From Halobacteriovorax sp. DA5 (GTDB lineage Bacteria > Bdellovibrionota > Bacteriovoracia > Bacteriovoracales > Bacteriovoracaceae), in the NCBI RefSeq assembly GCF_002903145.1, contig NZ_PPDJ01000003.1:1-64000 (forward strand): a DNA stretch of 64,000 nucleotides, written 5' to 3'. Under the pieces are notes generated by a model. That model saw nothing but the letters and a program-made list of their open reading frames with translations, made no database searches and had not been told where the DNA came from. Below, piece by piece: positions 1-9,612 of the stretch. Within the stretch, counting starts at the first letter, position 1. Every line of letters begins with the position of its first letter. A program made the translations under genes and the position numbers.

Positions 1-10
1 CCTTCTATAT

Positions 11-43
11 AAAAAGCCAGATCTTAGGATCTGGCTTTTTTTA
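11..43. terminator. Rho-independent terminator, bidirectional type
   Basis: Perfect stem: AAAAAGCCAGATC pairs with GATCTGGCTTTTT around a TTAG loop, with a T-run on the + side and an A-run on the other. It ends the gene upstream of the window and insulates ftsK. Confidence 0.85.
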
Positions 44-107
44 TTTGTGGCCATAAAATTCTTAATTCACTAATTCATGCTTAAATAAGGCTTTTCGGCC
101 TTTTCTT

Positions 108-135
108 TTGCCTTTACTATCATTTCATATACAAT
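108..135 (+). promoter_or_regulatory. Candidate sigma70-type promoter of ftsK, possibly leaderless
   Basis: TTGCCT (108-113), a 16-bp spacer and TACAAT (130-135) match a -35/-10 pair. A start point about 7 bases downstream of the -10 falls at the ftsK ATG (142), and no Shine-Dalgarno sequence lies in between. The transcript may therefore be leaderless. Eye-based only. Confidence 0.4.
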
Positions 136-141
136 AGTAAT

Positions 142-2583
142 ATGAAGAAAAATATCCTTAAAACTCAACTAGTTACCCTGTTTATCTTAACATTATTTTC
201 ATTTGTTTCTTTTTACTTTGGAAATGATCTACCGGATAACTACTTTACGATTACTTCTAATAATTCAGGAAATATTCTTAGCTATTATTTTTTCTCATTG
301 GTTAAGTTTGGCTCTTACTTTAGTGGGCCTTGGATTTTGATTCCTTTCTTCGTTTTTGCTCTATGCCATACATTTATATATGACAGAAGAGAGTATATGG
401 TGGATATCCTCAATTTTTTCCCATTACTTTTCTTTGCTGGAAGTATTTCATTTTTTCTATTTCAAGATGCTCTTGGAATTGGACTACAGTATATTTTCAA
501 AAATTCATTTACTTCGCTTTGGTTAGGTATTTATAGCGGTGTCGCTTTTGGATTATTTCTTTTGGGTACTTTTAGAGGTGGATTTAAAGAGAGTATCATT
601 AAAGTATTTAATTTTACTAAGGCCGCTCCTAAGAAAGTGGTTCAGGCCAAACAAGCTCTCATTGCTCCATTTGAGAAGAAGAAACCTGTTGCGCAAATTG
701 AGCATGATAATAGTCTACGAAAAAGAATGGATAGCATTCTAAAAGACGATAATAAAGATAAGGATGAGACTAAGAAAGAGGGATCTTTATTTGCTTCTCT
801 CAATAAAATTAAACCACAAAATATCTTAAAGTCTAAGACTGTTGTTGAAGAGAAAACTGACAATATTGAACAAGATGATGAGGATATTGAAGAAGCAGTA
901 ATTAAGCCACAAATTATGAGACCTTCATTTGATGAATCAAATACAGTCGTTCGTACAGCTCCTGATGTTGAAGAAGAAGATCCTAGTGAGGATGTTGATA
1001 GTAACACTCCTAGAGAGCCGCAAGTTAAGAAGATTCTTGTAACTGCTCCGCTTAATCGTATGGCAGATACCTCTAGTGATAACCAATATTTTAATATTGT
1101 CGATACTGCTACAGAGGCTACGATTGAGAAGGTTTCGAATGAACCTGATAAGGCGTATTTTGAGCAAATTATTACACTTCTTGAATCTAAGCTTACTGAG
1201 TTTAAGATTGAGGGTGAAATTGTTAACGTTTTAAAAGGTCCTGTTGTTGATACTTTTGAATTTAGACCAGGGGCCGGTGTTAAGGTTTCTAAGATTGCAG
1301 GATTAGCTGATGATTTATCCTTAGCACTCTATGGAGCACCTATTCGTGTTGTTCCTGCAATGATGGGGAAAGATACTGTCGGTGTTGAAGTCCCAAGAAA
1401 TCCTCGTGATATCATATATTTAGATGAAGTTTTAAGTTCTAAAGAGTTCCAAAATGCTAAATATTCTCTGCCTATTGCGATGGGGAAGAATGCTTTTGGT
1501 GAATCTTTTGTTATCGATTTAGCTACTTGTCCACACATGCTTGTAGCAGGTGCTACAGGTGCAGGTAAGTCGGTATTTATTAATTCACTTCTTGTATCAC
1601 TTCTAGTTAAGAAGTCTCCTAAGAAGATGAAATTAATTCTTATTGACCCTAAACAACTTGAAATGGCGCTATATGCTAAACTTCCACACTTATTAATGCC
1701 TGTTGTAACTGATGCAAAAACTGCTTCAATTGCGCTTTTATGGGCATGTCAGGAAATGGATCGTCGTTACGGAATTCTTGCTGAATTTGGTGTTAGAAAT
1801 ATTTCTGGATTCAATGAAAAACTCAAGAGAGCAACTCCAGAAATGCTTGCTAAGATTCACCATCACTATGAAGATACAACGGCCGAAGATTACGAATTAC
1901 CATATATCGTTATTATTGTAGACGAGTTTGCTGACCTGGTACTTACTAAGGCCGGTAAAGAAATTGAAAATAATATCGCACGTATTGCAGCTAAAGCACG
2001 TGCCGCAGGAATTCACTTAGTTCTAGCAACTCAAAGACCTTCTGTTGATGTTATTACTGGTGTTATCAAGTCTAACTTCCCAACTCGTGTTGCCTTTAGA
2101 GTATCTTCAAGAACTGACTCAAGTACTATTCTTGATAAAATTGGGGCTGAGAGACTTCTTGGGAAAGGGGATATGCTTTACAAACACGGTATTAATACTC
2201 AGCGTGTTCACTCTTCATATGTAGATGAAGTAGAAATCGAAGCCTTAACTCAAAAACTTGAAGCGCTTGAATCAGGATTCGATGAAAAAGCAATGGAATT
2301 TCTTGAGAATGGTGGTGAAGTTGAAACAGATGAATACTCTTATGGTTCACATATCACACCTGCATCTTCATCAAGTTCAGGTGATTCTCTTTATGATGAA
2401 GCTGTTAAAGTCGTAATGGAATCTCGCTCGGCGTCAGCTTCTATGCTGCAAAGAAGATTGAGAATTGGTTACAATAGAGCAGCAAATCTTATTGAAGAAC
2501 TTGAAAAGCGCGGGGTAGTAGGACCTGCTCAGGGCGCTAAGCCGCGTCGCGTTCTTGTTGATGGAAGTTCACCAACTCTATAA
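142..2583 (+). CDS. ftsK: DNA translocase FtsK/SpoIIIE
   Basis: Septum-anchored ATPase that pumps chromosomal DNA and aids dimer resolution at division. Seen: about four membrane segments in residues 1-145, a charged low-complexity linker (about 190-330), then the RecA-like motor with Walker A GATGAGKS (470-477) and Walker B region IIVDEFADL (about 590-598). A C-terminal winged-helix gamma domain (about 745-805) fits KOPS reading. At 813 residues the linker is short compared with E. coli FtsK and closer to SpoIIIE length. No Shine-Dalgarno is visible before the ATG, but the membrane segments begin right after it, which supports this start. Alone between a terminator and the rpsB leader, so probably monocistronic. 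Confidence 0.96.
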   Translation: MKKNILKTQLVTLFILTLFSFVSFYFGNDLPDNYFTITSNNSGNILSYYFFSLVKFGSYFSGPWILIPFFVFALCHTFIYDRREYMVDILNFFPLLFFAGSISFFLFQDALGIGLQYIFKNSFTSLWLGIYSGVAFGLFLLGTFRGGFKESIIKVFNFTKAAPKKVVQAKQALIAPFEKKKPVAQIEHDNSLRKRMDSILKDDNKDKDETKKEGSLFASLNKIKPQNILKSKTVVEEKTDNIEQDDEDIEEAVIKPQIMRPSFDESNTVVRTAPDVEEEDPSEDVDSNTPREPQVKKILVTAPLNRMADTSSDNQYFNIVDTATEATIEKVSNEPDKAYFEQIITLLESKLTEFKIEGEIVNVLKGPVVDTFEFRPGAGVKVSKIAGLADDLSLALYGAPIRVVPAMMGKDTVGVEVPRNPRDIIYLDEVLSSKEFQNAKYSLPIAMGKNAFGESFVIDLATCPHMLVAGATGAGKSVFINSLLVSLLVKKSPKKMKLILIDPKQLEMALYAKLPHLLMPVVTDAKTASIALLWACQEMDRRYGILAEFGVRNISGFNEKLKRATPEMLAKIHHHYEDTTAEDYELPYIVIIVDEFADLVLTKAGKEIENNIARIAAKARAAGIHLVLATQRPSVDVITGVIKSNFPTRVAFRVSSRTDSSTILDKIGAERLLGKGDMLYKHGINTQRVHSSYVDEVEIEALTQKLEALESGFDEKAMEFLENGGEVETDEYSYGSHITPASSSSSGDSLYDEAVKVVMESRSASASMLQRRLRIGYNRAANLIEELEKRGVVGPAQGAKPRRVLVDGSSPTL

Positions 2584-2587
2584 TTCA

Positions 2588-2618
2588 AAAGGCCCTTTCT
2601 TTCGGTAAGTTAGGGCCA
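2588..2618 (+). terminator. Weak hairpin after ftsK, possible terminator
   Basis: GGCCCT (2591-2596) pairs with AGGGCC (2612-2617) around a 15-base loop that can form a further short stem. The tail is not a T-run, so this may be only a weak terminator or an mRNA 3' end. Confidence 0.35.
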
Positions 2619-2649
2619 ATAATTCCTCTAAAAATATTACAAAAAAATA

Positions 2650-2678
2650 TTGAATCCATAGTGTCATCGTGTTAAAAA
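2650..2678 (+). promoter_or_regulatory. Candidate promoter of rpsB-tsf
   Basis: TTGAAT (2650-2655), 17-bp spacer, TAAAAA (2673-2678). Transcription from about 2685 would give a leader of roughly 85 bases holding the pseudoknot described at 2711-2757. Confidence 0.4.
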
Positions 2679-2710
2679 TGCACCATCGCAATATCGCGAA
2701 ATAAACTACT

Positions 2711-2763
2711 GCTCGAAGGTTGGTCCGTTCGGTTCGAGTTAGTGTAATTAACCAACTTAGGAG
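2711..2763 (+). promoter_or_regulatory. rpsB leader pseudoknot overlapping the ribosome-binding site (candidate S2 autoregulatory element)
   Basis: CTCGAA (2712-2717) pairs with TTCGAG (2733-2738). Inside that loop GTTGGT (2719-2724) pairs with ACCAAC (2751-2756), which ends three bases before the AGGAG Shine-Dalgarno (2759-2763). The two helices are interleaved, forming an H-type pseudoknot, and the inner loop contains a small CCG/CGG inverted repeat. Ribosomal protein S2 is known to repress rpsB-tsf through a structured leader in other proteobacteria (the t44/rpsB leader family), so this is a likely S2 operator. Whether it matches that Rfam family needs a covariance search. Confidence 0.55.
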
Positions 2764-2768
2764 TTCGT

Positions 2769-3548
2769 ATGTCAGAATTAAACATTAATGATCTTTTAAA
2801 AGCAGGTGCACACTTTGGTCACCAGACTCACAAGTGGAACCCAAAAATGAAGCCATATGTATTTGGTGAGAGAAACGGTATCTACATTGTTGACCTTGCT
2901 AAAACAATTCCATTAGCAAAAAAAGCTTATGACTTCCTTAAGAAAACTTCTTCTGAAGGTAAGCCAATTCTTTTCGTAGCTACAAAAAGACAAGCTTCAG
3001 AAACTGTTAAGAATGCTGCTGCATCTTGTGGTGCATACTACGTAACTAACAGATGGCTAGGTGGGATGCTTACAAACTACAAAACAATCAACCTTTCAAT
3101 CGATAAACTAAGAAAAGTTGAAAAGATGAAAGAAACAGGTGACTTCGAGTTACTAACTAAGAAAGAAAGAATCAAAGTTGGTAAAGAAGTTGAAAAGCTA
3201 GAGAAAAACCTTGGTGGTATCAAGGATATGAGAAAGCTTCCAGGTGCTCTTGTTGTTGTTGATCCAAACAATGAAAGAATTGCTGTAAAAGAAGCTAACA
3301 AGCTAGGTATTCCTGTTGTTGCAATCGTTGATACTAACTGTGATCCAGAAGGTGTTGACTACGTTGTTCCAGGTAACGACGATGCAATCAAATCGATCAC
3401 TCTATTCTCTGATTACTTTGCAGGTGCAATTGCATCAAATGCTGGTAAATCTAAGTCTGCTGGTAACCAAGTTACTGATAAGGCACTAGAAGAAGAAATT
3501 CTTTCTAAGTATGAGAACGACATCGATTTAGCTGGTGAAGAAGAATAA
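2769..3548 (+). CDS. rpsB: 30S ribosomal protein S2
   Basis: Structural protein of the small ribosomal subunit head-platform junction, needed for late assembly and S1 binding. The 259-residue protein has the family hallmarks: N-terminal LLKAGAHFGHQT, the WNPKMKPYVFGERNGIYIVDL block, the TNRWLGGMLTN segment, a basic coiled-coil insertion (about 105-150), and PVVAIVDTNCDPEGVDYVVPGND near the C-terminus. ATG is preceded by AGGAG at proper spacing. It heads the conserved rpsB-tsf pair and has a structured leader suited to autoregulation. Confidence 0.98.
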   Translation: MSELNINDLLKAGAHFGHQTHKWNPKMKPYVFGERNGIYIVDLAKTIPLAKKAYDFLKKTSSEGKPILFVATKRQASETVKNAAASCGAYYVTNRWLGGMLTNYKTINLSIDKLRKVEKMKETGDFELLTKKERIKVGKEVEKLEKNLGGIKDMRKLPGALVVVDPNNERIAVKEANKLGIPVVAIVDTNCDPEGVDYVVPGNDDAIKSITLFSDYFAGAIASNAGKSKSAGNQVTDKALEEEILSKYENDIDLAGEEE

Positions 3549-3574
3549 TTAATAAATAATTAGCGAGGTAAAAA

Positions 3575-4459
3575 ATGGCTATTACGGCAAGTGCTGTTAA
3601 GGAATTAAGAGAAAAAACTGGTGCAGGAATGATGGACTGTAAAAAAGCTCTATCAGAGACTAACGGTGATGTGGAAGCGGCAATCGATTTCCTAAGAACT
3701 AAAGGTCTTGCAACTGCTGCTAAGAAAGCAAGCCGTGTTGCTGCTGAAGGTACTGTCGTATCTCTAGTAGAAGGGAACGCAGGTGTTATTCTTGAAGTTA
3801 ACTGTGAAACTGACTTTGTTGCTAAAGGTGATGATTTCCAAGGTTTCGCTAATACAGTTGCTGCATGGACTCTTTCAAATAAGCCAGCTTCTATTGAAGA
3901 ACTTAAAGAAGCTAAGAACTCTGAATCAACTGAACTTACTATGAAATGTGGTGAGAAAATCGACCTAAGAAGATTTGCTGCAGTTGAAACTACAGGTGTC
4001 CTTGGATCGTATAACCACGGTGGAAAAATCGGTGTTCTAGTTGATCTAGCTACTGATAAAGCTGATGCTCCAGAAGTTGCGGAACTTGCAAAAGATATCG
4101 CAATGCACGTTGCAGCTGCTGCACCTTCTTTCTTAACTGCTGATGATATCGATGAAGATTACAAAAAGCGTGAAGAAGAAGTTTACCGTGCTCAACTTAA
4201 AGAAGAAGGTAAACCTGAAAACATGATCGATCAGATCGTTAAAGGTAAACTTGGTAAGCTAGCAAAAGAAGTATGTCTTCTTGAGCAAGTTTTCATCAAG
4301 AACCCAGACTTTACTATCAAGAAGCTTGTTGCTGATGTAGCTGGTAAAGTTGGTGGTGACATTACTGTAACTGCTTTCCACAAAATCAATCTTGGAGAAG
4401 GGATTGAGAAGAAAGAAGACAACTTAGCGGAAGAAGTTGCTAAGATGACTCAACAGTAA
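3575..4459 (+). CDS. tsf: Translation elongation factor Ts
   Basis: Nucleotide-exchange factor that recycles EF-Tu-GDP to EF-Tu-GTP in the cytoplasm. Seen: the N-terminal UBA-like module with the signature LREKTGAGMMDCKKAL (residues about 10-25), the core motif with CETDFVAKGDDF (about 75-86), and a C-terminal dimerisation/core-2 region. The length of 294 residues is usual for the family. It follows rpsB by 26 bases with the Shine-Dalgarno GCGAGG, so the two are co-transcribed, and a strong terminator follows. Confidence 0.98.
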   Translation: MAITASAVKELREKTGAGMMDCKKALSETNGDVEAAIDFLRTKGLATAAKKASRVAAEGTVVSLVEGNAGVILEVNCETDFVAKGDDFQGFANTVAAWTLSNKPASIEELKEAKNSESTELTMKCGEKIDLRRFAAVETTGVLGSYNHGGKIGVLVDLATDKADAPEVAELAKDIAMHVAAAAPSFLTADDIDEDYKKREEEVYRAQLKEEGKPENMIDQIVKGKLGKLAKEVCLLEQVFIKNPDFTIKKLVADVAGKVGGDITVTAFHKINLGEGIEKKEDNLAEEVAKMTQQ

Positions 4460-4477
4460 AATTAATTACTAAATACG

Positions 4478-4508
4478 AGAAAGGGCTTTTTTAAGCCCTT
4501 TTTTTTTG
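4478..4508 (+). terminator. Terminator of rpsB-tsf
   Basis: AAAGGGCTT pairs with AAGCCCTTT around a short T-rich loop, followed by a long T-run ending near 4507. A classic intrinsic terminator 20 bases after the tsf stop. Some read-through into pyrH is possible. Confidence 0.88.
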
Positions 4509-4522
4509 CAATTACAGTGTAG

Positions 4523-5245
<723 letters not shown>

Positions 5246-5262
5246 TTTATAAGAGGTATATT

Positions 5263-5820
5263 ATGATTAATGAAATTAAATCATCATTAGAAACTGGTAT
5301 GTCAAAATCAATTGATTCTTTAAAGCATCAATTAACAAAAATCAGAACTGGTCGTGCATCAGCTTCTGTTTTAGATGGTATAACTGTTGATTACTATGGT
5401 TCTCCAACTCCTGTTAATCAAGTTGGACAAATTTCAACTCCAGAAGCAAGACTTCTTCAGATTCAACCATTTGATAAAACACTTATCAGTGAAATTGAAA
5501 AATCAATTATCAATGCTAACTTAGGTCTAAACCCATCAAACGATGGTAATCTAATTAGAATTGCTTTCCCTGCACTAACTGAGCAAACAAGAAAAGAGCA
5601 GGTAAAAGAAATTAAAAAAATTGGTGAAGATAGTAAGATTGCAATTCGTAACGTACGTCGTGATGGAAATGAACTTGTGAAAAAAGCTGAAAAAGCAAAA
5701 GAGATTTCTGAAGATGATTCTAAGAAATTTCAAACTGAAATTCAGACTGTAACTGATAAGTATACTAAACAAGTTGATGAAATCATTGCTGCTAAAGAGA
5801 AAGAGCTTCTTACTCTTTAA
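5263..5820 (+). CDS. frr: Ribosome recycling factor
   Basis: Together with EF-G splits post-termination ribosomes for another round of translation. The 185-residue protein matches the family length and shows LTKIRTGRASASVLDGITVDYYG, the TPVNQVGQIS and PEARLLQIQPFD segments, and the basic helix-bundle C-terminus with RKEQVKEIKKIGEDSKIAIRNVRRD. It lies 17 bases after pyrH with Shine-Dalgarno AGAGGT, in the usual pyrH-frr order. Confidence 0.98.
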   Translation: MINEIKSSLETGMSKSIDSLKHQLTKIRTGRASASVLDGITVDYYGSPTPVNQVGQISTPEARLLQIQPFDKTLISEIEKSIINANLGLNPSNDGNLIRIAFPALTEQTRKEQVKEIKKIGEDSKIAIRNVRRDGNELVKKAEKAKEISEDDSKKFQTEIQTVTDKYTKQVDEIIAAKEKELLTL

Positions 5821-5835
5821 TCTTTATTTGAATTA

Positions 5836-6591
5836 ATGATGAACTTTCAAACTTCTAAATTAAAACATGTTGCAATTATAATGGATGGCAATGGGCGCTG
5901 GGCACAGAACCGCGCCCATCGTCGTGTATGGGGACATGTGCGTGGAAGTTCTGTTGTTAGTGATGTCGTAGAAAAAGCTGACGACATGGGGATTAAGGCC
6001 CTAACACTTTATGCATTCTCTACTGAGAATTGGGGCCGCCCACCTTCTGAAATTAGAACTCTTTTTCTTCTTTTAAAGAAGTTCCTTATTAAAGAAAGAA
6101 CGAGAGTTTTAAAAAATAATATTAAATTTAATATTATTGGTGATATTTCAAAACTTCCTAAAGATACAATTGAAATTATTAATCGACTAAAAGAAGAGTC
6201 GAAAGATAATACAGGATTAAAATTAACTTTTGCTTTTGGCTATGGTGGACGTGCAGAAATTATAAGTGCGGTAAATAAGCTAATTGCTGAAGATATTGAA
6301 GTGACTGAGGAGAATATCTCTCAAGCTCTTCATGCCCCTGAGTTAGGTGATGTCGACCTAATGATTAGAACTGGGGGAGATCAAAGAATCTCAAACTTTC
6401 TATTATGGCAGATTGCATATGGTGAGCTGTATTTTACAGAAACAATGTGGCCAAATTTCACAAGTAAAGAATTTGAAAATATTATTTATGAAGTTGAAAA
6501 ACGTGAAAGACGTTTTGGACAAGTTTCTGAGACTGAATCGCTTGCTGCTTCTAAAAATAAGATTAGAAAGAATATTAGATTAATAAATTAA
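5836..6591 (+). CDS. uppS: Di-trans,poly-cis-undecaprenyl-diphosphate synthase (cis-prenyltransferase)
   Basis: Condenses isopentenyl diphosphate onto farnesyl diphosphate to make the undecaprenyl carrier for peptidoglycan and LPS. Seen: the HVAIIMDGNGRWA motif with catalytic Asp (about D17), YAFSTENWGRP, and the C-terminal signature DLMIRTGGDQRISNFLLWQ followed by ELYFTETMWPNF. The length of 251 residues is normal. No clear Shine-Dalgarno lies before the tandem ATG codons, so translation may be coupled to frr, which ends 15 bases upstream. The first or second ATG could start. Confidence 0.97.
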   Translation: MMNFQTSKLKHVAIIMDGNGRWAQNRAHRRVWGHVRGSSVVSDVVEKADDMGIKALTLYAFSTENWGRPPSEIRTLFLLLKKFLIKERTRVLKNNIKFNIIGDISKLPKDTIEIINRLKEESKDNTGLKLTFAFGYGGRAEIISAVNKLIAEDIEVTEENISQALHAPELGDVDLMIRTGGDQRISNFLLWQIAYGELYFTETMWPNFTSKEFENIIYEVEKRERRFGQVSETESLAASKNKIRKNIRLIN

Positions 6592-6602
6592 ACGGATTTA
6601 AA

Positions 6603-7421
6603 ATGACAAATACTCAAAAAAGAGTCCTATCTGCCATTGTAATGATAGGTATCGTCGCATTAGCATATTCTATTGGAGTCATTGGTATTGAAGCATTACT
6701 TATCGTTGTAAGTGCTGCTTGCTTTTATGAATTTGCTAAAAACTTTCTGTCCCTTAAAGTTACAGGGATTTTCACACTGATTAATTTTGTTTTCTTACTT
6801 GGAATCCAATTCTGGGCGATGAACAATCCTCATGTTTTTGAAGGTTTTTTAATTCCTTCTATTGGCTGTCTTTTAAATCTTGTTCTAATTGGTTACTTGT
6901 TCGTTTCTCCTATGGAGTCGATGAATTTTGTTAATTTACTTAAACGAGTTACTATCTTGAGTATGGTGATGTTTTTGATCCCATTTCTTAATCTTCATTC
7001 ACTTCTTAATCGAAGCAACTGGCAAGCTCTTGTAATTATTCTATTAGTTTTTAACTTTGGGATGGATACGGGCGCATGGTTCTTTGGTAAGAACTTCGGA
7101 AAAACGAAATTGTGGGCGGCCGTAAGCCCTAATAAAACTGTTGAGGGCCTAATTGGAGGTGCTGCAACATCAGGATTATTAGGAACTTTAGTTTGGTATT
7201 ATTTAATAGGCGATTTTGCGGTAAAATATATACTGATCTTTTTTATTTTAGGTATTTTGAGTCAGGTCGGGGATTTGATTCAGTCTAAATTGAAAAGACA
7301 AATAGGTGTAAAGGATAGCTCGAATTTAATTCCTGGACACGGAGGAGTTTACGATCGAATCGATAGTCTTCTTTTTGTCATTCCGTTTTACACACTATTG
7401 TTGAGTTATAAAATTTTATAA
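6603..7421 (+). CDS. cdsA: Phosphatidate cytidylyltransferase (CDP-diglyceride synthase)
   Basis: Inner-membrane enzyme that makes CDP-diacylglycerol from phosphatidate and CTP, the branch point of phospholipid synthesis. The 272-residue protein is mostly hydrophobic, with about seven or eight membrane segments. The C-terminal signature is complete: S-x-LKRQIGVKDSSNLIPGHGG followed by VYDRID. It sits between uppS and rseP as in many proteobacteria, and its product feeds PssA, encoded 3 kb downstream. Confidence 0.96.
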   Translation: MTNTQKRVLSAIVMIGIVALAYSIGVIGIEALLIVVSAACFYEFAKNFLSLKVTGIFTLINFVFLLGIQFWAMNNPHVFEGFLIPSIGCLLNLVLIGYLFVSPMESMNFVNLLKRVTILSMVMFLIPFLNLHSLLNRSNWQALVIILLVFNFGMDTGAWFFGKNFGKTKLWAAVSPNKTVEGLIGGAATSGLLGTLVWYYLIGDFAVKYILIFFILGILSQVGDLIQSKLKRQIGVKDSSNLIPGHGGVYDRIDSLLFVIPFYTLLLSYKIL

Positions 7422-7429
7422 GGGTTAGT

Positions 7430-8980
7430 ATGTTAGAGAAAATAGTTATATTTATTTTATTTTTAGGGCCACTAGTATTTTTTCATGAATTAGGACACTT
7501 CTTATTTGCCAGACTTTTTGGAGTAAGAGTTGAAGTTTTTTCAATTGGCTTTGGTCCAAAATTATTTAGATGGAAAAAAGGTGATACAGAGTACGCAATC
7601 TCACTAATTCCACTTGGTGGTTACGTTAAGATGTTTGGGGATGACCCATTCAATAAAGATGGTATCTCTGAAGAAGAAAAGAAGTTCTCTTTTATTCATA
7701 AAAAGAAATGGCAAAGATTTTGGATCGTATTCGGTGGTCCACTTGCTAACTTCATCCTTGCTTTCTTTATTTTCTTTGCCCTTTTCCTGACAGGAGAAAA
7801 AGTTCCAGAAATTAAAATTGGAAATGTAGCGAAAGAAACTCGCTTTTATAAATTAGGTTTTAGAAGTGGTGATATTGTAAATAAAGTAAACGAGCATCTA
7901 GTTACTTCTCCTAGCGATATCGTTCTGGAGAGTGATGGGCATATTAGCTCACTAACAGTTGTTCGCCTTGGGAAGAAAGAAGTTGTGAAGGTTGATATGA
8001 AACCTGAGCAATTTTTTGAAGAGATGGTTAATTATCCACCTTTCTTACTACTTCCTATCGTCAAATCAGCAGATGGAAATCTGTTTATTGTTTCAAAAGG
8101 GAAGGGGCCAAATATTGATTACAGCCTAGAGGAATTAGCAGTTGAGGGTGGTCACTTAGATATTTATCCGATTAAGTCTATTGATAATGAAACTAGTCAG
8201 CCAATTTTCGATAAAGATGCTAAACCTGTTACTCACTTAGATGTAACAAATGGTCTTAAGCATGCCCTATTTACTAATAACTATTTCCCAATGGACTTAG
8301 TTGTTAAAAGTGTTCAAATGAAGTCTCCTGCAGATAAGGCAGGTCTTTTGGCCGGTGATATTATCACTACGGTCAATGGAAAAGAGGTTAATTCATTTGA
8401 TGAACTTAGAGGTGAGATTCAGGAAAACGAAGGTCAAGCTTCACTGAAAGTTATCAGAAAAGGTGAGATTAAAGAATTTAATATCACACCTGATGTTAGA
8501 ACTGAAAATGGAGTGACTGTTAAGCTAATCGGTGTTTACAGCAACGGTATTTATGCTGCCGGGAAGTATGTTACAACTGAACCGATGAATTTCTTTAAGG
8601 CAATTCCAAGAAGCTTTTATCGTACTTGGGATGGAGTTGTTAAAACATTTGAAGGCTTTAAAAAGTTAATCACGGCAGAGGTTTCTCTAAAGAATATTGG
8701 TGGGCCACTTACAATTGGAAAAGTTGCTTCTGATTCTTTTAATACTTCAATCTCTTATTTTTTCCAGTTGATGGCGCTGATCTCTATCAACCTTGGTGTT
8801 ATTAATCTTTTCCCAATTCCAGTATTAGATGGTGGGCATATTGTTTTTCTTATTTTAGAAGCGATTAACGGTGGACCACTTTCAAGAAGAAAGTTAGAAA
8901 TTGCTCAGCAATTTGGACTCTCGATCTTATTACTATTAATGATTGGTGCATTATTTAACGATTTTACGCGATTCTTCTAA
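7430..8980 (+). CDS. rseP: RIP metalloprotease RseP (site-2 protease)
   Basis: Inner-membrane zinc protease that cuts anti-sigma factors within the membrane and clears remnant signal peptides. Seen: HELGH (19-23) in the first membrane segment, GFGPKLF and the membrane-re-entrant loop, two PDZ domains (about 120-175 and 285-355), and the C-terminal catalytic segment NLFPIPVLDGGH with the third zinc ligand Asp. At 516 residues it is longer than E. coli RseP (about 450). The extra length is between the PDZ domains. It starts 8 bases after cdsA and its stop overlaps the tsaB start (TAATG). No rseA/rpoE pair is in view. Confidence 0.96.
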   Translation: MLEKIVIFILFLGPLVFFHELGHFLFARLFGVRVEVFSIGFGPKLFRWKKGDTEYAISLIPLGGYVKMFGDDPFNKDGISEEEKKFSFIHKKKWQRFWIVFGGPLANFILAFFIFFALFLTGEKVPEIKIGNVAKETRFYKLGFRSGDIVNKVNEHLVTSPSDIVLESDGHISSLTVVRLGKKEVVKVDMKPEQFFEEMVNYPPFLLLPIVKSADGNLFIVSKGKGPNIDYSLEELAVEGGHLDIYPIKSIDNETSQPIFDKDAKPVTHLDVTNGLKHALFTNNYFPMDLVVKSVQMKSPADKAGLLAGDIITTVNGKEVNSFDELRGEIQENEGQASLKVIRKGEIKEFNITPDVRTENGVTVKLIGVYSNGIYAAGKYVTTEPMNFFKAIPRSFYRTWDGVVKTFEGFKKLITAEVSLKNIGGPLTIGKVASDSFNTSISYFFQLMALISINLGVINLFPIPVLDGGHIVFLILEAINGGPLSRRKLEIAQQFGLSILLLLMIGALFNDFTRFF

Positions 8981-9576
8981 TGATTTACTTATTTATAGAT
9001 ACATCACATCTTCTGCACTTTGGAATTCTTGATGAGAACTTCTCTTGGATAGAAGATGTTGTTGTTGAAACTAAGAAGACCTCTGAGGTTCTTCATGAAA
9101 ATATTCACGCTCTACTTTCAAAGAACGGTTTTGATATAAGTCATATTAAAGGTCTTATCTCAATTGCTGGCCCAGGATCTTATACTGGAATGAGGGTCGG
9201 GGAAGGCCTTGCTCAAATTTTTGAGTTAGATGATATTGAAGTTTACTCTTTTTACAGTTCAGATATTCCAAGTATTCTTGGAGAGAATTCAACTCATTGG
9301 ATGTTCCCTGCTTTTAAAAAAGAGTATTATATTCGTACAAATGACAATGAAAAGCTTCTTACACAAGAAGAATTTGAAGCGTTTTGCTCGGGTATTGTGG
9401 ATAAGTCGATTTTATATACTCATGGAGAAAATGAGCTTTCTGATCGCTGCGAAGGGGATACAAGAGAAGTTCTTCGTAAGAATCCTGCCTCAATCTTTGC
9501 TAAAGTTGTAAGTGAGAAAATGAGACAGAGGCCATACTATTTTCGACCTCTTCACGTCGAATTTAAAAAGTCTTAG
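8980..9576 (+). CDS. tsaB: tRNA t6A biosynthesis protein TsaB (YeaZ family)
   Basis: Partner of TsaD in the threonylcarbamoyl transfer to A37 of ANN-reading tRNAs. It has the ASKHA fold but is not itself the catalyst. Seen: N-terminal IDTSHLLHFGILDE, corresponding to the family's IDTS block, and the signature AGPGSYTGMRVG near residues 63-74. At 198 residues it is a little short for the family (about 220-230), with the C-terminal subdomain weakly conserved. It overlaps the rseP stop by one base, indicating translational coupling. Confidence 0.85.
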   Translation: MIYLFIDTSHLLHFGILDENFSWIEDVVVETKKTSEVLHENIHALLSKNGFDISHIKGLISIAGPGSYTGMRVGEGLAQIFELDDIEVYSFYSSDIPSILGENSTHWMFPAFKKEYYIRTNDNEKLLTQEEFEAFCSGIVDKSILYTHGENELSDRCEGDTREVLRKNPASIFAKVVSEKMRQRPYYFRPLHVEFKKS

Positions 9577-9612
9577 TATGACATGTCAGTTGAATATTGA
9601 TAAATTATTAAA

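Noticed and set aside
87..107. Short AAGGC/GCCTT hairpin with T-rich tail upstream of ftsK
   Set aside because: Only five base pairs, and a much stronger terminator lies 50 bases upstream; more likely chance in T-rich sequence.
642..1007. Minus-strand open frame of 121 codons opposite ftsK
   Set aside because: Serine-rich translation of the linker's complementary strand; no start signal and no support beyond lying opposite a real gene.
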